The position numbers were made by a program, and so were the translations under genes. Positions 46,067 to 54,996 of a stretch of 64,000 nucleotides of DNA are shown one piece after another. Under the pieces are notes generated by a model. It did no database searches, was not told the origin of the DNA, and saw only the letters and a program-made list of their open reading frames with translations. The DNA is from Nocardia sp. NBC_01329 (lineage in GTDB: Bacteria > Actinomycetota > Actinomycetes > Mycobacteriales > Mycobacteriaceae), in the NCBI RefSeq assembly GCF_035956715.1, contig NZ_CP108381.1, forward strand, positions 3,286,001 through 3,350,000. The letters run 5' to 3'. How positions within the stretch are numbered: position 1 is the first letter of the stretch; every line of letters begins with the position of its first letter.

Positions 46067-46744
46067 ATGGCGACCACAAACGGCCGCACCGTTGCAGAGG
46101 TCCGCAACTGGCCCGTGAACCCAATAGCTCACCGAGCCCTGGCCGACTATCTCTCAGCCCTGCCTGCCGACCCCGCGACCGAGAGCAACCCATCGACACT
46201 GCTCAGTGGATCCGGGCTCGATTTCACCGGAGCGGACCTGTCCGGCCTGGATCTACTCGGGGCGGAACTCAGCGAAGCGATCCTGACCGATGTGAAACTG
46301 GTCGGATCCGACCTGTATACAGCATGGCTGACAGCCGCCGACATCAGCCGGGCGGACCTCAGTCGCGCAGACCTCCGCAAGGTCCAAGGACGCGGCTGCC
46401 ATGCCCAGCAGGCAGTTTTCCGCGGTGCGGACCTGCAGCGCGCCGACTTTTCGGTCGCCGAATTGGCGGGCGCGGATTTCCACGGAGCCCGGCTACAGCG
46501 AGTCACGTTTTCAGGGGCAGACCTTCGCAGAGCGAACTTCAGCGGTTGCACATTCGAACGCACCAGGCTGTCCCGCGCACGGATCCACGGCGCTCACGTC
46601 GAGGAAGCCGAAGGCCTGGTCATAGGCCCCGTAGATATAGGCGAGGGCGCGCCGATAGTGCTGGACGGGCTCGAACTGCAGGAATGGTTCCACTCCAACG
46701 GAGCCACGAACGTCCGAGTCCATCCTGGCGGTGATCCTCGATAG
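46067..46744 (+). CDS. Pentapeptide-repeat protein, candidate immunity protein
   Basis: About 225 residues from ATG 46067, or 234 from 46040, which overlaps the toxin module. The centre is a run of A(D/N)Lxx pentapeptides (LDFTGADLSGLDLLGAELSE, ISRADLSRADLRKV, GADLQRADFSVAELAGADFH, GADLRRANFSGCTF) forming a right-handed quadrilateral beta helix. Its direct placement behind the toxin module suggests it binds and blocks that toxin. Other pentapeptide proteins protect gyrase, so the target is inferred from context only. Confidence 0.65.
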   Translation: MATTNGRTVAEVRNWPVNPIAHRALADYLSALPADPATESNPSTLLSGSGLDFTGADLSGLDLLGAELSEAILTDVKLVGSDLYTAWLTAADISRADLSRADLRKVQGRGCHAQQAVFRGADLQRADFSVAELAGADFHGARLQRVTFSGADLRRANFSGCTFERTRLSRARIHGAHVEEAEGLVIGPVDIGEGAPIVLDGLELQEWFHSNGATNVRVHPGGDPR

Positions 46745-46979
46745 GTTGGATCGTGCCGCAACATATCGACCCGTGCGGGATCCCACGGATCAACCACCGG
46801 CCCCGGGCCGGGGAACTCATCGCCGATACGCTCACTTGAATCCATCTCCGCGAAGAGCACACCCGGCAGAAACACCGGCGATGGCTCCGATCGCACGCGC
46901 CACCCGGACCTGACCTGCCCCACCGGTTGGGTTCCAGCTCGGGTTGCTAACTGGCAGCCTTACCGAAAGGCTGATCCGC

Positions 46980-47279
46980 GTGCCACACGCTTATCCCACC
47001 GAGTTCCGGACCCGAGCGATCGCTTTGGTCCGGGCAGGCAAACCCGCTAAGCAGACCGCAGTCGAACTGGGCATCCATCCGGTCACTTTGTCGAAATGGT
47101 TGCGCCAGGACGACATCGACCACGGACTGCGTCCGGGCAAACCATCAGCGGAGTCGGCGGAATTGCGTGCTGCTCGCCGCCGGATACGAGAACTCGAAAC
47201 CGAGCTGGCGATCATCCGCCACGCCGCGAAGTTCCTCGGGGAGGACACTTCCGGCCCAAAAGACGGTTCTACCCGGTGA
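46980..47279 (+). CDS. IS3-family transposase OrfA
   Basis: 99 residues from GTG 46980. It has a helix-turn-helix (YPTEFRTRAIALVRAGKPAK, LGIHPVTLSKWLRQDD) and a C-terminal zipper (ELRAARRRIRELETELAIIR, HAAKFLGED). It is intact. A CCCAAAAG stretch near 47257 could serve for the frameshift that makes the OrfAB fusion. Confidence 0.85.
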   Translation: MPHAYPTEFRTRAIALVRAGKPAKQTAVELGIHPVTLSKWLRQDDIDHGLRPGKPSAESAELRAARRRIRELETELAIIRHAAKFLGEDTSGPKDGSTR

Positions 47280-48142
47280 TCGACAGCCTCGTCGCCTCCG
47301 GGGCACCGGTAGACCGATGCTGTCGAGTGCTGGGGGTGGCCCGGCAGAACTACTACAAGGCCAAACGGCGCCCGACCCCGCCGACACAATTACGGCGCCA
47401 ATGGTTGACCGGGCTGATCCGTGAGGTCCACGTCGCGTCCCGCGGCACCTACGGCTACCGCAGGATCCACGCCGAACTGACAATGGCGATGGGCATCAAG
47501 GTCTGCCCCCGCACGGTATCGGTCCTCATGACGTTGGCTGGCATCCGCGGGTTACCGGCCTCAGCGCGGGTCAAGAGCCTGCGCGGCGTGGTCACTGCAG
47601 ACGATCTGGTGAACCGCAAATTCCGCAGGCTGAAGCCGAACGAGTTGTGGGTTACCGACATCACCGTGCACCGCACGAGGGAAGGCCGGGTCTACTGCGC
47701 CGCAGTCCTGGACGCTTTCAGCCGCCGGATCGTGGGCTGGTCCATCGACTCCCGCCAAGACTCGACTCTCGTGGTCAATGCCCTGGACATGGCGATCCGG
47801 AACCGCCGGCCCGCACCGGGCGGGATCGTCCATGCCGACCACGGAAGTCAGTTCACCTCGTGGGTTTTCGGCGAGAAGATCCGATCGGCCGGACTGCTGC
47901 CGTCATTTGGGACCGTCGGCGACGGACTCGACAACGCCATGATCGAATCGTTCTGGTCCTCGATGCAGATCGAACTACTCGACCGCAAGAAGTGGAAGAC
48001 CCGCATCGAACTCGCGAACGCGATTTTCGACTACATCGAAATCTTCTATAACCGCCAACGCCGCCACTCGGCCCTGGGCTACCACACCCCGATCGAGTTC
48101 GAGCTACTCTCCGAGAAGACACCCATCACCGCTGCCAGTTAG
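47276..48142 (+). CDS. IS3-family transposase OrfB
   Basis: 288 residues from GTG 47276, which overlaps the orfA stop; the frame is open further upstream (RPKRRFYPVIDSL), consistent with a -1 frameshift fusion. Motifs: YGYRRIHAELTMAMG, first Asp in ELWVTDITVHRT, second Asp in GGIVHADHGSQFTS and Glu in DNAMIESFWSSMQIE. All three catalytic residues are in one frame, so this copy may be active. Confidence 0.85.
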   Translation: MIDSLVASGAPVDRCCRVLGVARQNYYKAKRRPTPPTQLRRQWLTGLIREVHVASRGTYGYRRIHAELTMAMGIKVCPRTVSVLMTLAGIRGLPASARVKSLRGVVTADDLVNRKFRRLKPNELWVTDITVHRTREGRVYCAAVLDAFSRRIVGWSIDSRQDSTLVVNALDMAIRNRRPAPGGIVHADHGSQFTSWVFGEKIRSAGLLPSFGTVGDGLDNAMIESFWSSMQIELLDRKKWKTRIELANAIFDYIEIFYNRQRRHSALGYHTPIEFELLSEKTPITAAS

Positions 48143-48268
48143 CCACCGAGACTGGAACCCAAAACATGGGGCAGGTCATGCGTCATCCGGTGAGGATTGT
48201 CGTCGCGTGATGCCCTCCGTGCGCGGGCCTGGACGTCGATCCCGGCATGTCCGTTGTCACCGTCGGGG

Positions 48269-48769
48269 CTACCGGCCATCCTTCTTGGCCTGACGCCGTG
48301 CCCCGGCCGCAATGGACGAGGCCTCGTACTTCTTACGCCCGGACGATTGGCGGGTCGCATCAACGCGTGCTTTGCCTGCGGACCGTACCTTTCCATCGCT
48401 GGTCTCGATTTCACTGAACGAGGGTGCATCCTTGCGGGCGCGTGCCAACCGCTCTTCTTTCAAATCGCGAGCACTTTGCCTCGAGACCGCGGCCAACTTC
48501 CGACTGACCCGGCTCAGTGCACCTTCGAAAACCTCTGCTCTGCCTGCGTTGCGTTTGTTCGCTGCTTTTCCCGATCCCCGTGCACCTTTGGATTCGACTT
48601 TGGTGGCGCCCGTCCGCCGATACAGCTTGGCATATTTGTTTCGGGCACGCCGGATTCGCGTATGCAGGTTGATCAATTCGGCTTCGTCGAGTTCAGCCAT
48701 CTGAGCTTTCTTGGTTTCCCGGACCAGCACGTACTCGTCCTCGGACAACGAGTTCAGTATCTTTTTCAT
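48269..48769 (-). CDS. Small basic Lys/Arg-rich protein
   Basis: 166 residues from ATG 48769 (AAGGAA 7 bp upstream). It begins MKKILNSLSEDEYVLVRETK and continues ELINLHTRIRRARNKYAKLY, then becomes strongly basic (RRTGATKVESKGARGSGKAA, ARRQAKKDGR). This protein type is conserved in actinomycetes without a defined function; the basic tail suggests nucleic-acid binding. It stands alone between an IS3 element and an IS256 remnant. Confidence 0.65.
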   Translation of the reverse strand: MKKILNSLSEDEYVLVRETKKAQMAELDEAELINLHTRIRRARNKYAKLYRRTGATKVESKGARGSGKAANKRNAGRAEVFEGALSRVSRKLAAVSRQSARDLKEERLARARKDAPSFSEIETSDGKVRSAGKARVDATRQSSGRKKYEASSIAAGARRQAKKDGR

Positions 48770-49379
48770 CTCGATTCCTTTCCACCTGCGGTCCATATAT
48801 ATCGAAGGTAGTCGTGCAGTAGATTTCCCTGGCCACGTTTCGAGAGTCTCCGGAGCAAACCTGCCGCTGCCCATGCGCTCGTTCTGCGGACCGAGAATAC
48901 GCCGGCCGAGACGCCGCGCCCGCGCGTATCGATCGGTTGCAGATGTCACGATCTTGTCTATAGCGGTTCGGACTCGCCGCGCTCCTCCATGCTCGTCGGT
49001 CTGCACGCTGCGCTCCGCCTCTACGGCGGCAACAATCGAGTCTTCGCGCCCGGACGAAACCTCATCGAGCGCGTCACCGGCTTCTACGAACCGACCATTT
49101 GGTCGCGTTTCAATTCAGCAACGCACTCGACGTAGAGGTGTATCGAGCGAAGGCCGGAGGCAGACGGCGGCAGTGTGCTCTGCCGGCATCCCGACCGGGT
49201 GTGGCTCGGTGCCGCGGCCCAGCTCTCGTGGAACGGTCGATGGCCACGGCCGGACGGAGCGAGCGCGGGATCGGTGGCGGTGGGACGGGGTACTCGCCGC
49301 GCTGACGACGGCCCTTCGATCGAGCACCCGCTTGAAACCCGCGATCACCACCCGGGCTTCGAGCAGGCCGGTCCAGTGT
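48770..49379. other. 600-bp stretch without recognisable gene
   Basis: Overlapping frames are open on both strands, as expected from high GC, but none has family-like sequence. The region separates the small basic gene from the IS256 remnant and may include eroded transposase sequence. Confidence 0.4.
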
Positions 49380-49512
49380 TTCGGTGAATTGTTCGAGCAG
49401 CCCGTCCGGCCCGGTCAGGGGCAATCCTTGTTCATTGGCCATCCGCGACCGCCGCCAGCTGCTCGGCCGAGGCCTCAGCTTTCTTCTTCGCCACGGCATC
49501 AAGTGCCGTCAT
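49380..49512 (-). pseudogene. IS256-family transposase N-terminal fragment
   Basis: From 49512 the frame reads MTALDAVAKKKAEASAEQLA and stops after AAVADGQ; EQGLPLTGPDGLLEQFTETL continues in the next frame. Together these match the first ~45 residues of IS256-type transposases. The rest of the transposase is not found. Confidence 0.5.
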
Positions 49513-49597
49513 TGCGGCACCTTCCCGCTGACCATTCGGTCAGCGAATCAGGCCGGAAACACCGATAAATCGACAGTCCCACATCGCTGAACAGCGA

Positions 49598-50074
49598 TTA
49601 TCCGGTGCGCCCGTCGAAGTCGACATCGGCGAAGGGTTGGCCCAGGTGGTGCAGGACTTCGAGGCAGGTGTCGATGTCGGAGCCGGTGAGGTTTCCGCCG
49701 ACCTCGCGTAACACGGCATGTTCACGGGCGGTAGTCGTTGCTATTGCCGCACTCCCCTTCGTGGTCAGGCCGACCAGCGGCGAGCGTTGATGCCGTGGGT
49801 TGTCGAAAGTTTCGACGAGTTCTGCCGCGAGCGCATCGTTGACCATGCGCTGGACGAACTGGCGGCTCAATGCCAGAGCTCGGCCCATCTGCGGGACGGT
49901 CATGGGTTCTTGGGTATCGAGCAGGTCGCAGATGGCGCGGACGCCGACCGAGAGTCCTGCCGGCACTGTCTCCTGCTCGATTTTGCGGTAGACGTGGCGG
50001 TACAGGATGCCGATCCGGGAGAACACCTCCATCAGCCGGTCGGCGAGGTCATCGGGCGCGAGGGGCTCATCCAT
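49598..50074 (-). CDS. MarR-family transcriptional regulator
   Basis: A 158-residue MarR protein with the winged helix (ICDLLDTQEPMTVPQMGRAL, LSRQFVQRMVNDALAAELVE), the wing (TFDNPRHQRSPLVGLTTKG) and a C-terminal dimerisation helix. It is divergent from the alpha/beta-hydrolase gene, with two copies of a TGACA/TGTCA dyad between them that are probably its operators. Confidence 0.85.
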   Translation of the reverse strand: MDEPLAPDDLADRLMEVFSRIGILYRHVYRKIEQETVPAGLSVGVRAICDLLDTQEPMTVPQMGRALALSRQFVQRMVNDALAAELVETFDNPRHQRSPLVGLTTKGSAAIATTTAREHAVLREVGGNLTGSDIDTCLEVLHHLGQPFADVDFDGRTG

Positions 50075-50080
50075 CAGGCG

Positions 50081-50132
50081 ATTATGACACCTCAGTTGTC
50101 AAGAATGGCTCATTATGACACCTTGGTTGTCA
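50081..50132. promoter_or_regulatory. Tandem MarR operators
   Basis: ATTATGACACCTCAGTTGTC (50081) recurs almost unchanged at 50112 (two mismatches). Each copy contains the dyad TGACA-N7-TGTCA. The two copies start 31 bp apart, about three helical turns. They fill the whole space between the start codons of the MarR gene and the hydrolase gene, so both promoters would be covered. Confidence 0.75.
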
Positions 50133-50134
50133 TG

Positions 50135-50953
50135 ATGAGTGCCACCGATCTGTTCCGATTCGACACCACCGATGGAGCTCTGGCGTACCGCGACACCGGA
50201 GGCGCGGGCCGGCCCGTGGTACTGCTGCACGCGAGCTTCCTGGACTCCTCCATGTTCGATCTGCAGTTGCCGACACTGAGCGAGCACCACCGGGTGATCG
50301 CACCCGACGCCCGGGGTCACGGGGCGTCCGCCAATGCGACGAAACCTTTTCGGCAGGTCGACGATCTGGTCGCCCTCCTGCGCCATCTCGGAGTGGAATC
50401 CGTGGTGTTGGCGGGCGTCTCGATGGGGGCCATGATCGCGATCGACACCGCGGTAGAGCACCCGGAGCTGGTCGGCGGGCTGATCGTCAGCGGCCGCGGC
50501 ATCGGCGAACCGGAGTATCGCGATCAGTGGGCGAAGCAAGTCGCCGACGCCCAGACCGCGGCCCTGGCGCGCGGAGATATCGCGACCTGGATGGAAGCAT
50601 TTCTGTCATGGGCAGCCGGCCCGGATCGTTCACTGGCGGAAGTCGACTCGGCCGTCATCGGCAAACTTCGATGGATGGCGGGTCGCACACTGTCCAAACA
50701 CACTGCCCCCGAACCCGATTACAGCCGGCCGGTCGTCGATCTGGCAGCGCGCGCACACGATATCCGCGTCCCGGTGCTCGCCGTCGACGGTGCGCTCGAC
50801 TCACCCGACGTCACGGCGACCGTAGATCGCCTCCTGGCCACGGTCCCCAACGGTCGTCGGGTGCGAATCGAGGGCGCGGGCCACTTTCCGAATATGGAAC
50901 AGCCGGCGGTGTACAACAGGCTGGTCGTAGAATTTCTCGGTGCCACCGCCTGA
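50135..50953 (+). CDS. Alpha/beta hydrolase
   Basis: 272 residues from ATG 50135 (another ATG three bases upstream). The oxyanion strand is PVVLLHASFLDSSMFDLQLP, the nucleophile elbow VLAGVSMGAMIAIDTAV (Ser), an Asp in VDGALDSPDVTATVD and His in IEGAGHFPNMEQP complete the triad. An enol-lactonase or ester hydrolase role is possible; the substrate is unknown. It is controlled, by position, by the divergent MarR repressor. Confidence 0.85.
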   Translation: MSATDLFRFDTTDGALAYRDTGGAGRPVVLLHASFLDSSMFDLQLPTLSEHHRVIAPDARGHGASANATKPFRQVDDLVALLRHLGVESVVLAGVSMGAMIAIDTAVEHPELVGGLIVSGRGIGEPEYRDQWAKQVADAQTAALARGDIATWMEAFLSWAAGPDRSLAEVDSAVIGKLRWMAGRTLSKHTAPEPDYSRPVVDLAARAHDIRVPVLAVDGALDSPDVTATVDRLLATVPNGRRVRIEGAGHFPNMEQPAVYNRLVVEFLGATA

Positions 50954-51087
50954 TCCCTCGATCAATTGCCCGACAACACTTCACCGTACGAACTCGTTCC
51001 AGCGCGCCGTCAGTAGCCGGTGTCGAACGCCCGATAACGCGGCCGAGGCCGTGCATCGACTGGCCGAGCTGGGCGCGCTCAGGTTTA

Positions 51088-51952
51088 GAGGGTGTCTTAC
51101 GTGGGTGTAATTCGTTGTCCGGCATGATGTGACCCGTGGTCGACAGGCTTGCTCAGAGACCTGTCCCGGATGCGTTGTGGGACATTGTGAAACCGCTGCT
51201 ACCCGAGTTCATACCCAGACCGCAGGGCGGAGGCACCGCTCCCGTCGATGAACGTGCGGTCTTCACGGCGGTGGTGTTCGTGTTGACCAGCGGATGCGCG
51301 TGGCGGCATCTGCCGCGTCATTCGGGGTGAGCGTCCCGACCGCGCATCGACGGTTCATGGTGTGGGCTGATTCCGAGGTCTTCGACGCACTGCACCGGGA
51401 GATCCTCGACCGGCTCGGCGCCGCAGGCGACCTCGACTGGAGCGCGGCAATCCTGGACGCGGCGAGCGTGCGGGCGAAAAAAGGGGCTCACTGACCGGCC
51501 GCAGCCCGGTCGACCGCGGCAAGAAAGGCTCCAAGATCCACATCATGTCCGATGCGAACGGAATACCGCTGGTCACCGGCGTTTCCGCCGCGAACATCCA
51601 CGATTCGGTGATGCGGCAACCGATGGTCGAATCGATCCCGCGGATTCGGTCGGTCCGTGGCCCGCGCCGTGGCAAACCCGCCAAACTACGTGCCGATAAG
51701 GGCTACGACTACGACGTGCATCGCCGCTGGCTGCGTGCTCGCGGGATCGTTCCTCGTATCGCCCGTCGTGGGATCGAGGACCCCACAAGGTTGGGTCGTC
51801 ATCGCTGGAAGATCGAACGCACCATCGCGCGGTTGACCGGATACCGGCGATTGACAATCCGCTACGAACGCCACGGCCGCCTCTTCGCAGCATTTCTACA
51901 ACTCGCCGCAGCTCTGAACTGCTGCAAGAAACTATCCACGTAAGACACCCTC
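51088..51952 (+). mobile_element. IS5-type insertion sequence, copy 1
   Basis: About 865 bp bounded by the 17-bp inverted repeat GAGGGTGTCTTACGTGG (51088) and its exact complement (51936-51952). The content matches the copy at 60978-61845, which is in the opposite orientation. The two-frame transposase layout with an A6G slip site is that of the IS427/IS1647-like group. Confidence 0.85.
51136..51943 (+). pseudogene. IS5-type transposase, frameshifted (copy 1)
   Basis: The first frame starts MVDRLAQRPVPDALWDIVKP but ends at 51330 after WRHLPRHSG, because one C present in copy 2 is missing near 51315. The sequence continues in other frames (FGVSVPTAHRRFMVWADSEV, then after the AAAAAAG slip site at 51477, GRSPVDRGKKGSKIHIMSD and the DDE C-terminus GRHRWKIERTIARLTGYRRL). 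This copy cannot make OrfA unless the lost base is a sequencing error. Confidence 0.75.
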
Positions 51953-52038
51953 CTAACAGCCGCATACGGTCATCGGGGCTCGGCCACGTATCGGTGGGCG
52001 TCTACCTTAGTGGGACAAGCACTTTGGGAGGCGACGCG

Positions 52039-53040
52039 ATGCCCACAGACGAACGACCGCGACGAAGGCCCCGAACGGTCGCCGGTAGCGGAAGATCATT
52101 GCGACAACCGGAAACACCGACTCCCATATCTCGACCCCGACGGGTCCTGCAGCTACTGGTTGGCTGGTCAGGCTGGGCCATGTTAGCTTCGGTGGCGACG
52201 ACGATCGCCGCACTCGGCGCCTTGTGGTTTACCAATCAGTCGATCGTCACTGGGAGCCAACAATATTCACTGGATCGACAAGTGGCCGTTACCGACCGCT
52301 TTCAGAAGGCGGTGGAACAGCTGTCGTCCGATGAAGTCGATATCCAATTATCCGGTGTCTACTTGCTGGAGCAGTTAGCCAGTGACTCGCCAGACATCCA
52401 CTCGCCGGTATTCGAGGTGCTCGCCGCATTCGTTCGTCGCCACACAGATAGATCTGATCCCGCAAAGAGAAATCAATGCGACCTGGTCGGCGCGATGGAC
52501 AACGCGCTGTATCGAGCGCCAGTTGTCGTTCAAGCCATCATCGACGCGATCGGGCACCGCAACGCCAGTAACGATGAGGACGGGAAATACCTCGACCTTA
52601 GCTGGACATGTCTGGGCGGCCTGGACTTGAGTTACGGTAACTTCACCGGGGTTTCCTTCGGCGGGGCAATGCTCAGCGGCGCGGATCTCACCGGAGCGAA
52701 CCTCATCAACACGTACCTCGGTGGAGCGACGCTCATGAGCGCGTTCCTTCACCAAGCGAATCTCACCGGCGCCAACCTTCAAAACGCAGATCTCACTACT
52801 GCCATGTTTGGCACCGACGACGACTTTGAAGAATTTAAGCCCGCAATCCTCGATCGTGCAGACCTCAGTGGTGCGCGCCTCTCGCTCACTAATTTCAACA
52901 ATGTCGATTTGTCGACGGTGAAGCTGGCAAGGACTGTCCCCGGTGAAGTCCGGGATACGGTCATCCCCGCAGAATTTGAGGACGTCTCGTACAACGAAGG
53001 CACGCGGTGGCCTCCAGGTTTCGTTCCCCCAGGAAGCTGA
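52039..53040 (+). CDS. Membrane-anchored pentapeptide-repeat protein
   Basis: 333 residues from ATG 52039 (GGGAGG upstream). A basic N-terminus is followed by one membrane segment (WSGWAMLASVATTIAALGAL), a helical region (DRFQKAVEQLSSDEVDIQLS, GVYLLEQLASDSPDIHSPVF) and pentapeptide repeats (LDLSYGNFTGVSFGGAMLSG, ADLTGANLINTYLGGATLMS, ANLTGANLQNADLTTAMFG). This layout is frequent in actinomycetes; it may be a sensor or scaffold, function unknown. It lies next to IS5 copy 1, inside the IS-bracketed segment. Confidence 0.75.
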   Translation: MPTDERPRRRPRTVAGSGRSLRQPETPTPISRPRRVLQLLVGWSGWAMLASVATTIAALGALWFTNQSIVTGSQQYSLDRQVAVTDRFQKAVEQLSSDEVDIQLSGVYLLEQLASDSPDIHSPVFEVLAAFVRRHTDRSDPAKRNQCDLVGAMDNALYRAPVVVQAIIDAIGHRNASNDEDGKYLDLSWTCLGGLDLSYGNFTGVSFGGAMLSGADLTGANLINTYLGGATLMSAFLHQANLTGANLQNADLTTAMFGTDDDFEEFKPAILDRADLSGARLSLTNFNNVDLSTVKLARTVPGEVRDTVIPAEFEDVSYNEGTRWPPGFVPPGS

Positions 53041-53111
53041 GCCTGTAACGCGAGGCGCATAGCGCGGATCCGTCAGCGATCGTGATCTCCGCCCTCTGTC
53101 CCGTACTCCTC

Positions 53112-53291
53112 TCAGCTTCCGGGTTCGACCGGGACCAGGGCATCAAAGGGAAGAGAGAAGGGGTACCGGCCGGGCGCGGACTCGTCCACAGCCTCGATAG
53201 TGGCGCGGCCCTCCACCTGGCCCACCTCGACCACACGGAACCGAGATGTGCCACCCTCGCCGATCTGCACCGTATCGCCTACCTCAACCAT
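53112..53291 (-). CDS. Small protein of unknown function
   Basis: 59 residues from ATG 53291 (MVEVGDTVQIGEGGTSRFRV ... FSLPFDALVPVEPGS). Alternating hydrophobic residues suggest a small beta barrel. No family recognised. It is convergent with the downstream end of the pentapeptide gene. Confidence 0.45.
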   Translation of the reverse strand: MVEVGDTVQIGEGGTSRFRVVEVGQVEGRATIEAVDESAPGRYPFSLPFDALVPVEPGS

Positions 53292-53382
53292 GAGTGAGAC
53301 CCTGGGGAACATGTGTTCGATTGAATGGGTGCACGGAGGGCGCCGTGTTCAGCCCGGTCGCCTGTATCCGAGCCGCGGCGGG

Positions 53383-53619
53383 ATGGCGGAACCTGTGCCG
53401 ACCACCTGCCATCGCGGCCACCATTTCGGACCGTATCGAGTAGCCGTCGGACACTCAGCCTGCATGTGTGGAGGGCATCGCACCGACACCTGCCGCGAGT
53501 GTGGGGACGTAGTGCAGTGGCCCGCGCCGGGACCGGACTGTCAGGACGGAACCTTCGATGGGCGGGCGATCAACCGGCTCACCGATGAGCCTGGCGAGTC
53601 GCGAGCGCCGACCGAATGA
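53383..53619 (+). CDS. Small Cys/His-rich protein
   Basis: 78 residues from ATG 53383. Conserved-looking Cys and His residues (CHRGHHFGP, HSACMCGGHRTDTCRECGD) could bind zinc, as in short actinobacterial zinc-ribbon proteins of unknown function. It overlaps the C-terminal end of the recombinase-remnant frame on the other strand. Confidence 0.45.
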   Translation: MAEPVPTTCHRGHHFGPYRVAVGHSACMCGGHRTDTCRECGDVVQWPAPGPDCQDGTFDGRAINRLTDEPGESRAPTE

Positions 53620-53835
53620 GCTCGCGTGCCGCTTCGCCGTAAAGCGCCTGTTTACTGAATGCCTTCCACGCCTGCTCATACAACGCCAGCTCTGACACCG
53701 TGACTACGGTCAGTTCCGCACTGATGGTCTCGATGAGGGCCAGGCGGTTGTCGATGAGGTCGATCGACGTCGTGATGTAGGTGAACGGGGCAGTGTGCGG
53801 CACAACGTCGAATATCAGCCGCGGGTTGTCGAATG
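53579..53835 (-). pseudogene. C-terminal fragment of a regulator-like protein
   Basis: The frame reads RLIFDVVPHTAPFTYITTSI, DLIDNRLALIETISAELTVV and YEQAWKAFSKQALYGEAARE. This resembles the C-terminal ligand region of XRE/DUF5753-type regulators, not a recombinase. It abuts the recombinase remnant, so two unrelated genes seem joined here. Assignment is tentative. Confidence 0.35.
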
Positions 53836-54813
53836 CAGTCGCGAGGAGGTGCCGTGAGCTTCTTGCCGACCATGCGCTTGGCAAGGTGCCCGTATCGGTG
53901 TCGCAGGACGTCGAAAGACAGCCCCGCCCAACCGGCTCGGCCCGTGAACGGGATCGGGTCGCCCGCGGCGAGCGCACGCAATCGGATCATCATCGGCGCC
54001 CAGCCCTCGTCCCAGAACCGAATACTCGTCACGGGGCGACCGGTGTGCGATAAGAACAGCGGCGCGTCGGCGTCGCGATCGAGGTCGAGCAGAGCCACAG
54101 TTTCCAGCGGAACGAACGACGTGCGTATGCCGCGAGCCGATTTCGGGTCGCCGAGCTTGAGCCGCCCGTTCGCCCACTTCCACGCCTTCGTGACACTGAC
54201 CGCGCCAGTATGGCGGTTAATGTCGCCGACCGTGAGCGCCCCTTGCTCGCCGGGCCTGCATATCGACATCACGCCGAACTCCCACCAGGCGCGCCAGAAC
54301 GGCGCGAGTAGAGCGTCGACCAACTCGAACTCGTCTTCGCTCAGGTGGTCGACCTCGCGCGCAATACGCTTCGGGAGCTTGGTTGGCGAGGGTCTTCGGG
54401 GCATTGCCGAGCTCATTGGCGAGCCATTCGACCCATGCAACATCCATGTCGGGGGTGACCGCGTCGACCGGCAAGTGGTTCCCGTTGAAGAACGGGGTGA
54501 TGTCAAGGTCGATCATGCGCCGGTATTTGGGCTTGGTCTCCTCCTCGACGCTCTCGCCGAGCAGGTCGACGTGACGGCGAAGCCAGGGCGTCAGCATGAT
54601 CACGTCAGGCGCTGAAGCGAGCTGGGCGGCGAGCACACGCTCAGCCTCGATCGCGCCGACACGATCGAGCAGTTTCGCCCATCGAATCGCGGCGTTGTGG
54701 TCGTCGAAGGATTGCGAGGATTGGACGGTCTTGCCGCCGCGGGTCACGCGGTAGCGCACCTGGCTGTAGGTAGTGCCGTCTTTGCGCACACGCACGCGGG
54801 GAGTTGTAGCCAT
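53836..54813 (-). pseudogene. Tyrosine recombinase (phage-type integrase) remnant
   Basis: From ATG 54813 the N-terminal SAM-like domain is intact (RYRVTRGGKTVQSSQSFDDH, KYRRMIDLDITPFFNGNHL). Near 54390 the frame shifts and the catalytic domain continues (REVDHLSEDEFELVDALLAP, FWRAWWEFGVMSICRPGEQG with the first Arg, then FDVLRHRYGHLAKRMVGKK with the HxxR-like box). The final Tyr region is absent. It probably integrated a now-lost element; no att site was found. Confidence 0.65.
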
Positions 54814-54996
54814 GGCATAGGTCCTTGCGTCAGGCCGAATCCCCTCAGATTCCCTATGTGTGGACCGCAGCGTGGACGAAGAAGGGGCATAATCCTGCGA
54901 TTACGCCCCTGGCCTGCTGTTTTACTGTGTCCGGAGGGGGATACAGCGGCTATCCACAGAGATCGACCTGCGGAAACACTGATCCTGGACTACTGG

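Larger units (their letters stand above)
46928..48161 (+). mobile_element. IS3-family insertion sequence, apparently complete
   Basis: A 1234-bp element with TG...CA ends and ~30-bp inverted repeats. TGGGTTCCAG and CTAACTGGCAG blocks at the left end are matched exactly in the complement of the right end, with a few mismatches between. It contains orfA and orfB in plus orientation with intact catalytic motifs. I see no matching direct repeats in the immediate flanks. Confidence 0.85.

Noticed and set aside
48711..49568. 285-codon plus-strand frame
   Set aside because: Ser/Arg-rich, antisense to the small basic gene at one end and to the IS256 remnant at the other, no family motif.
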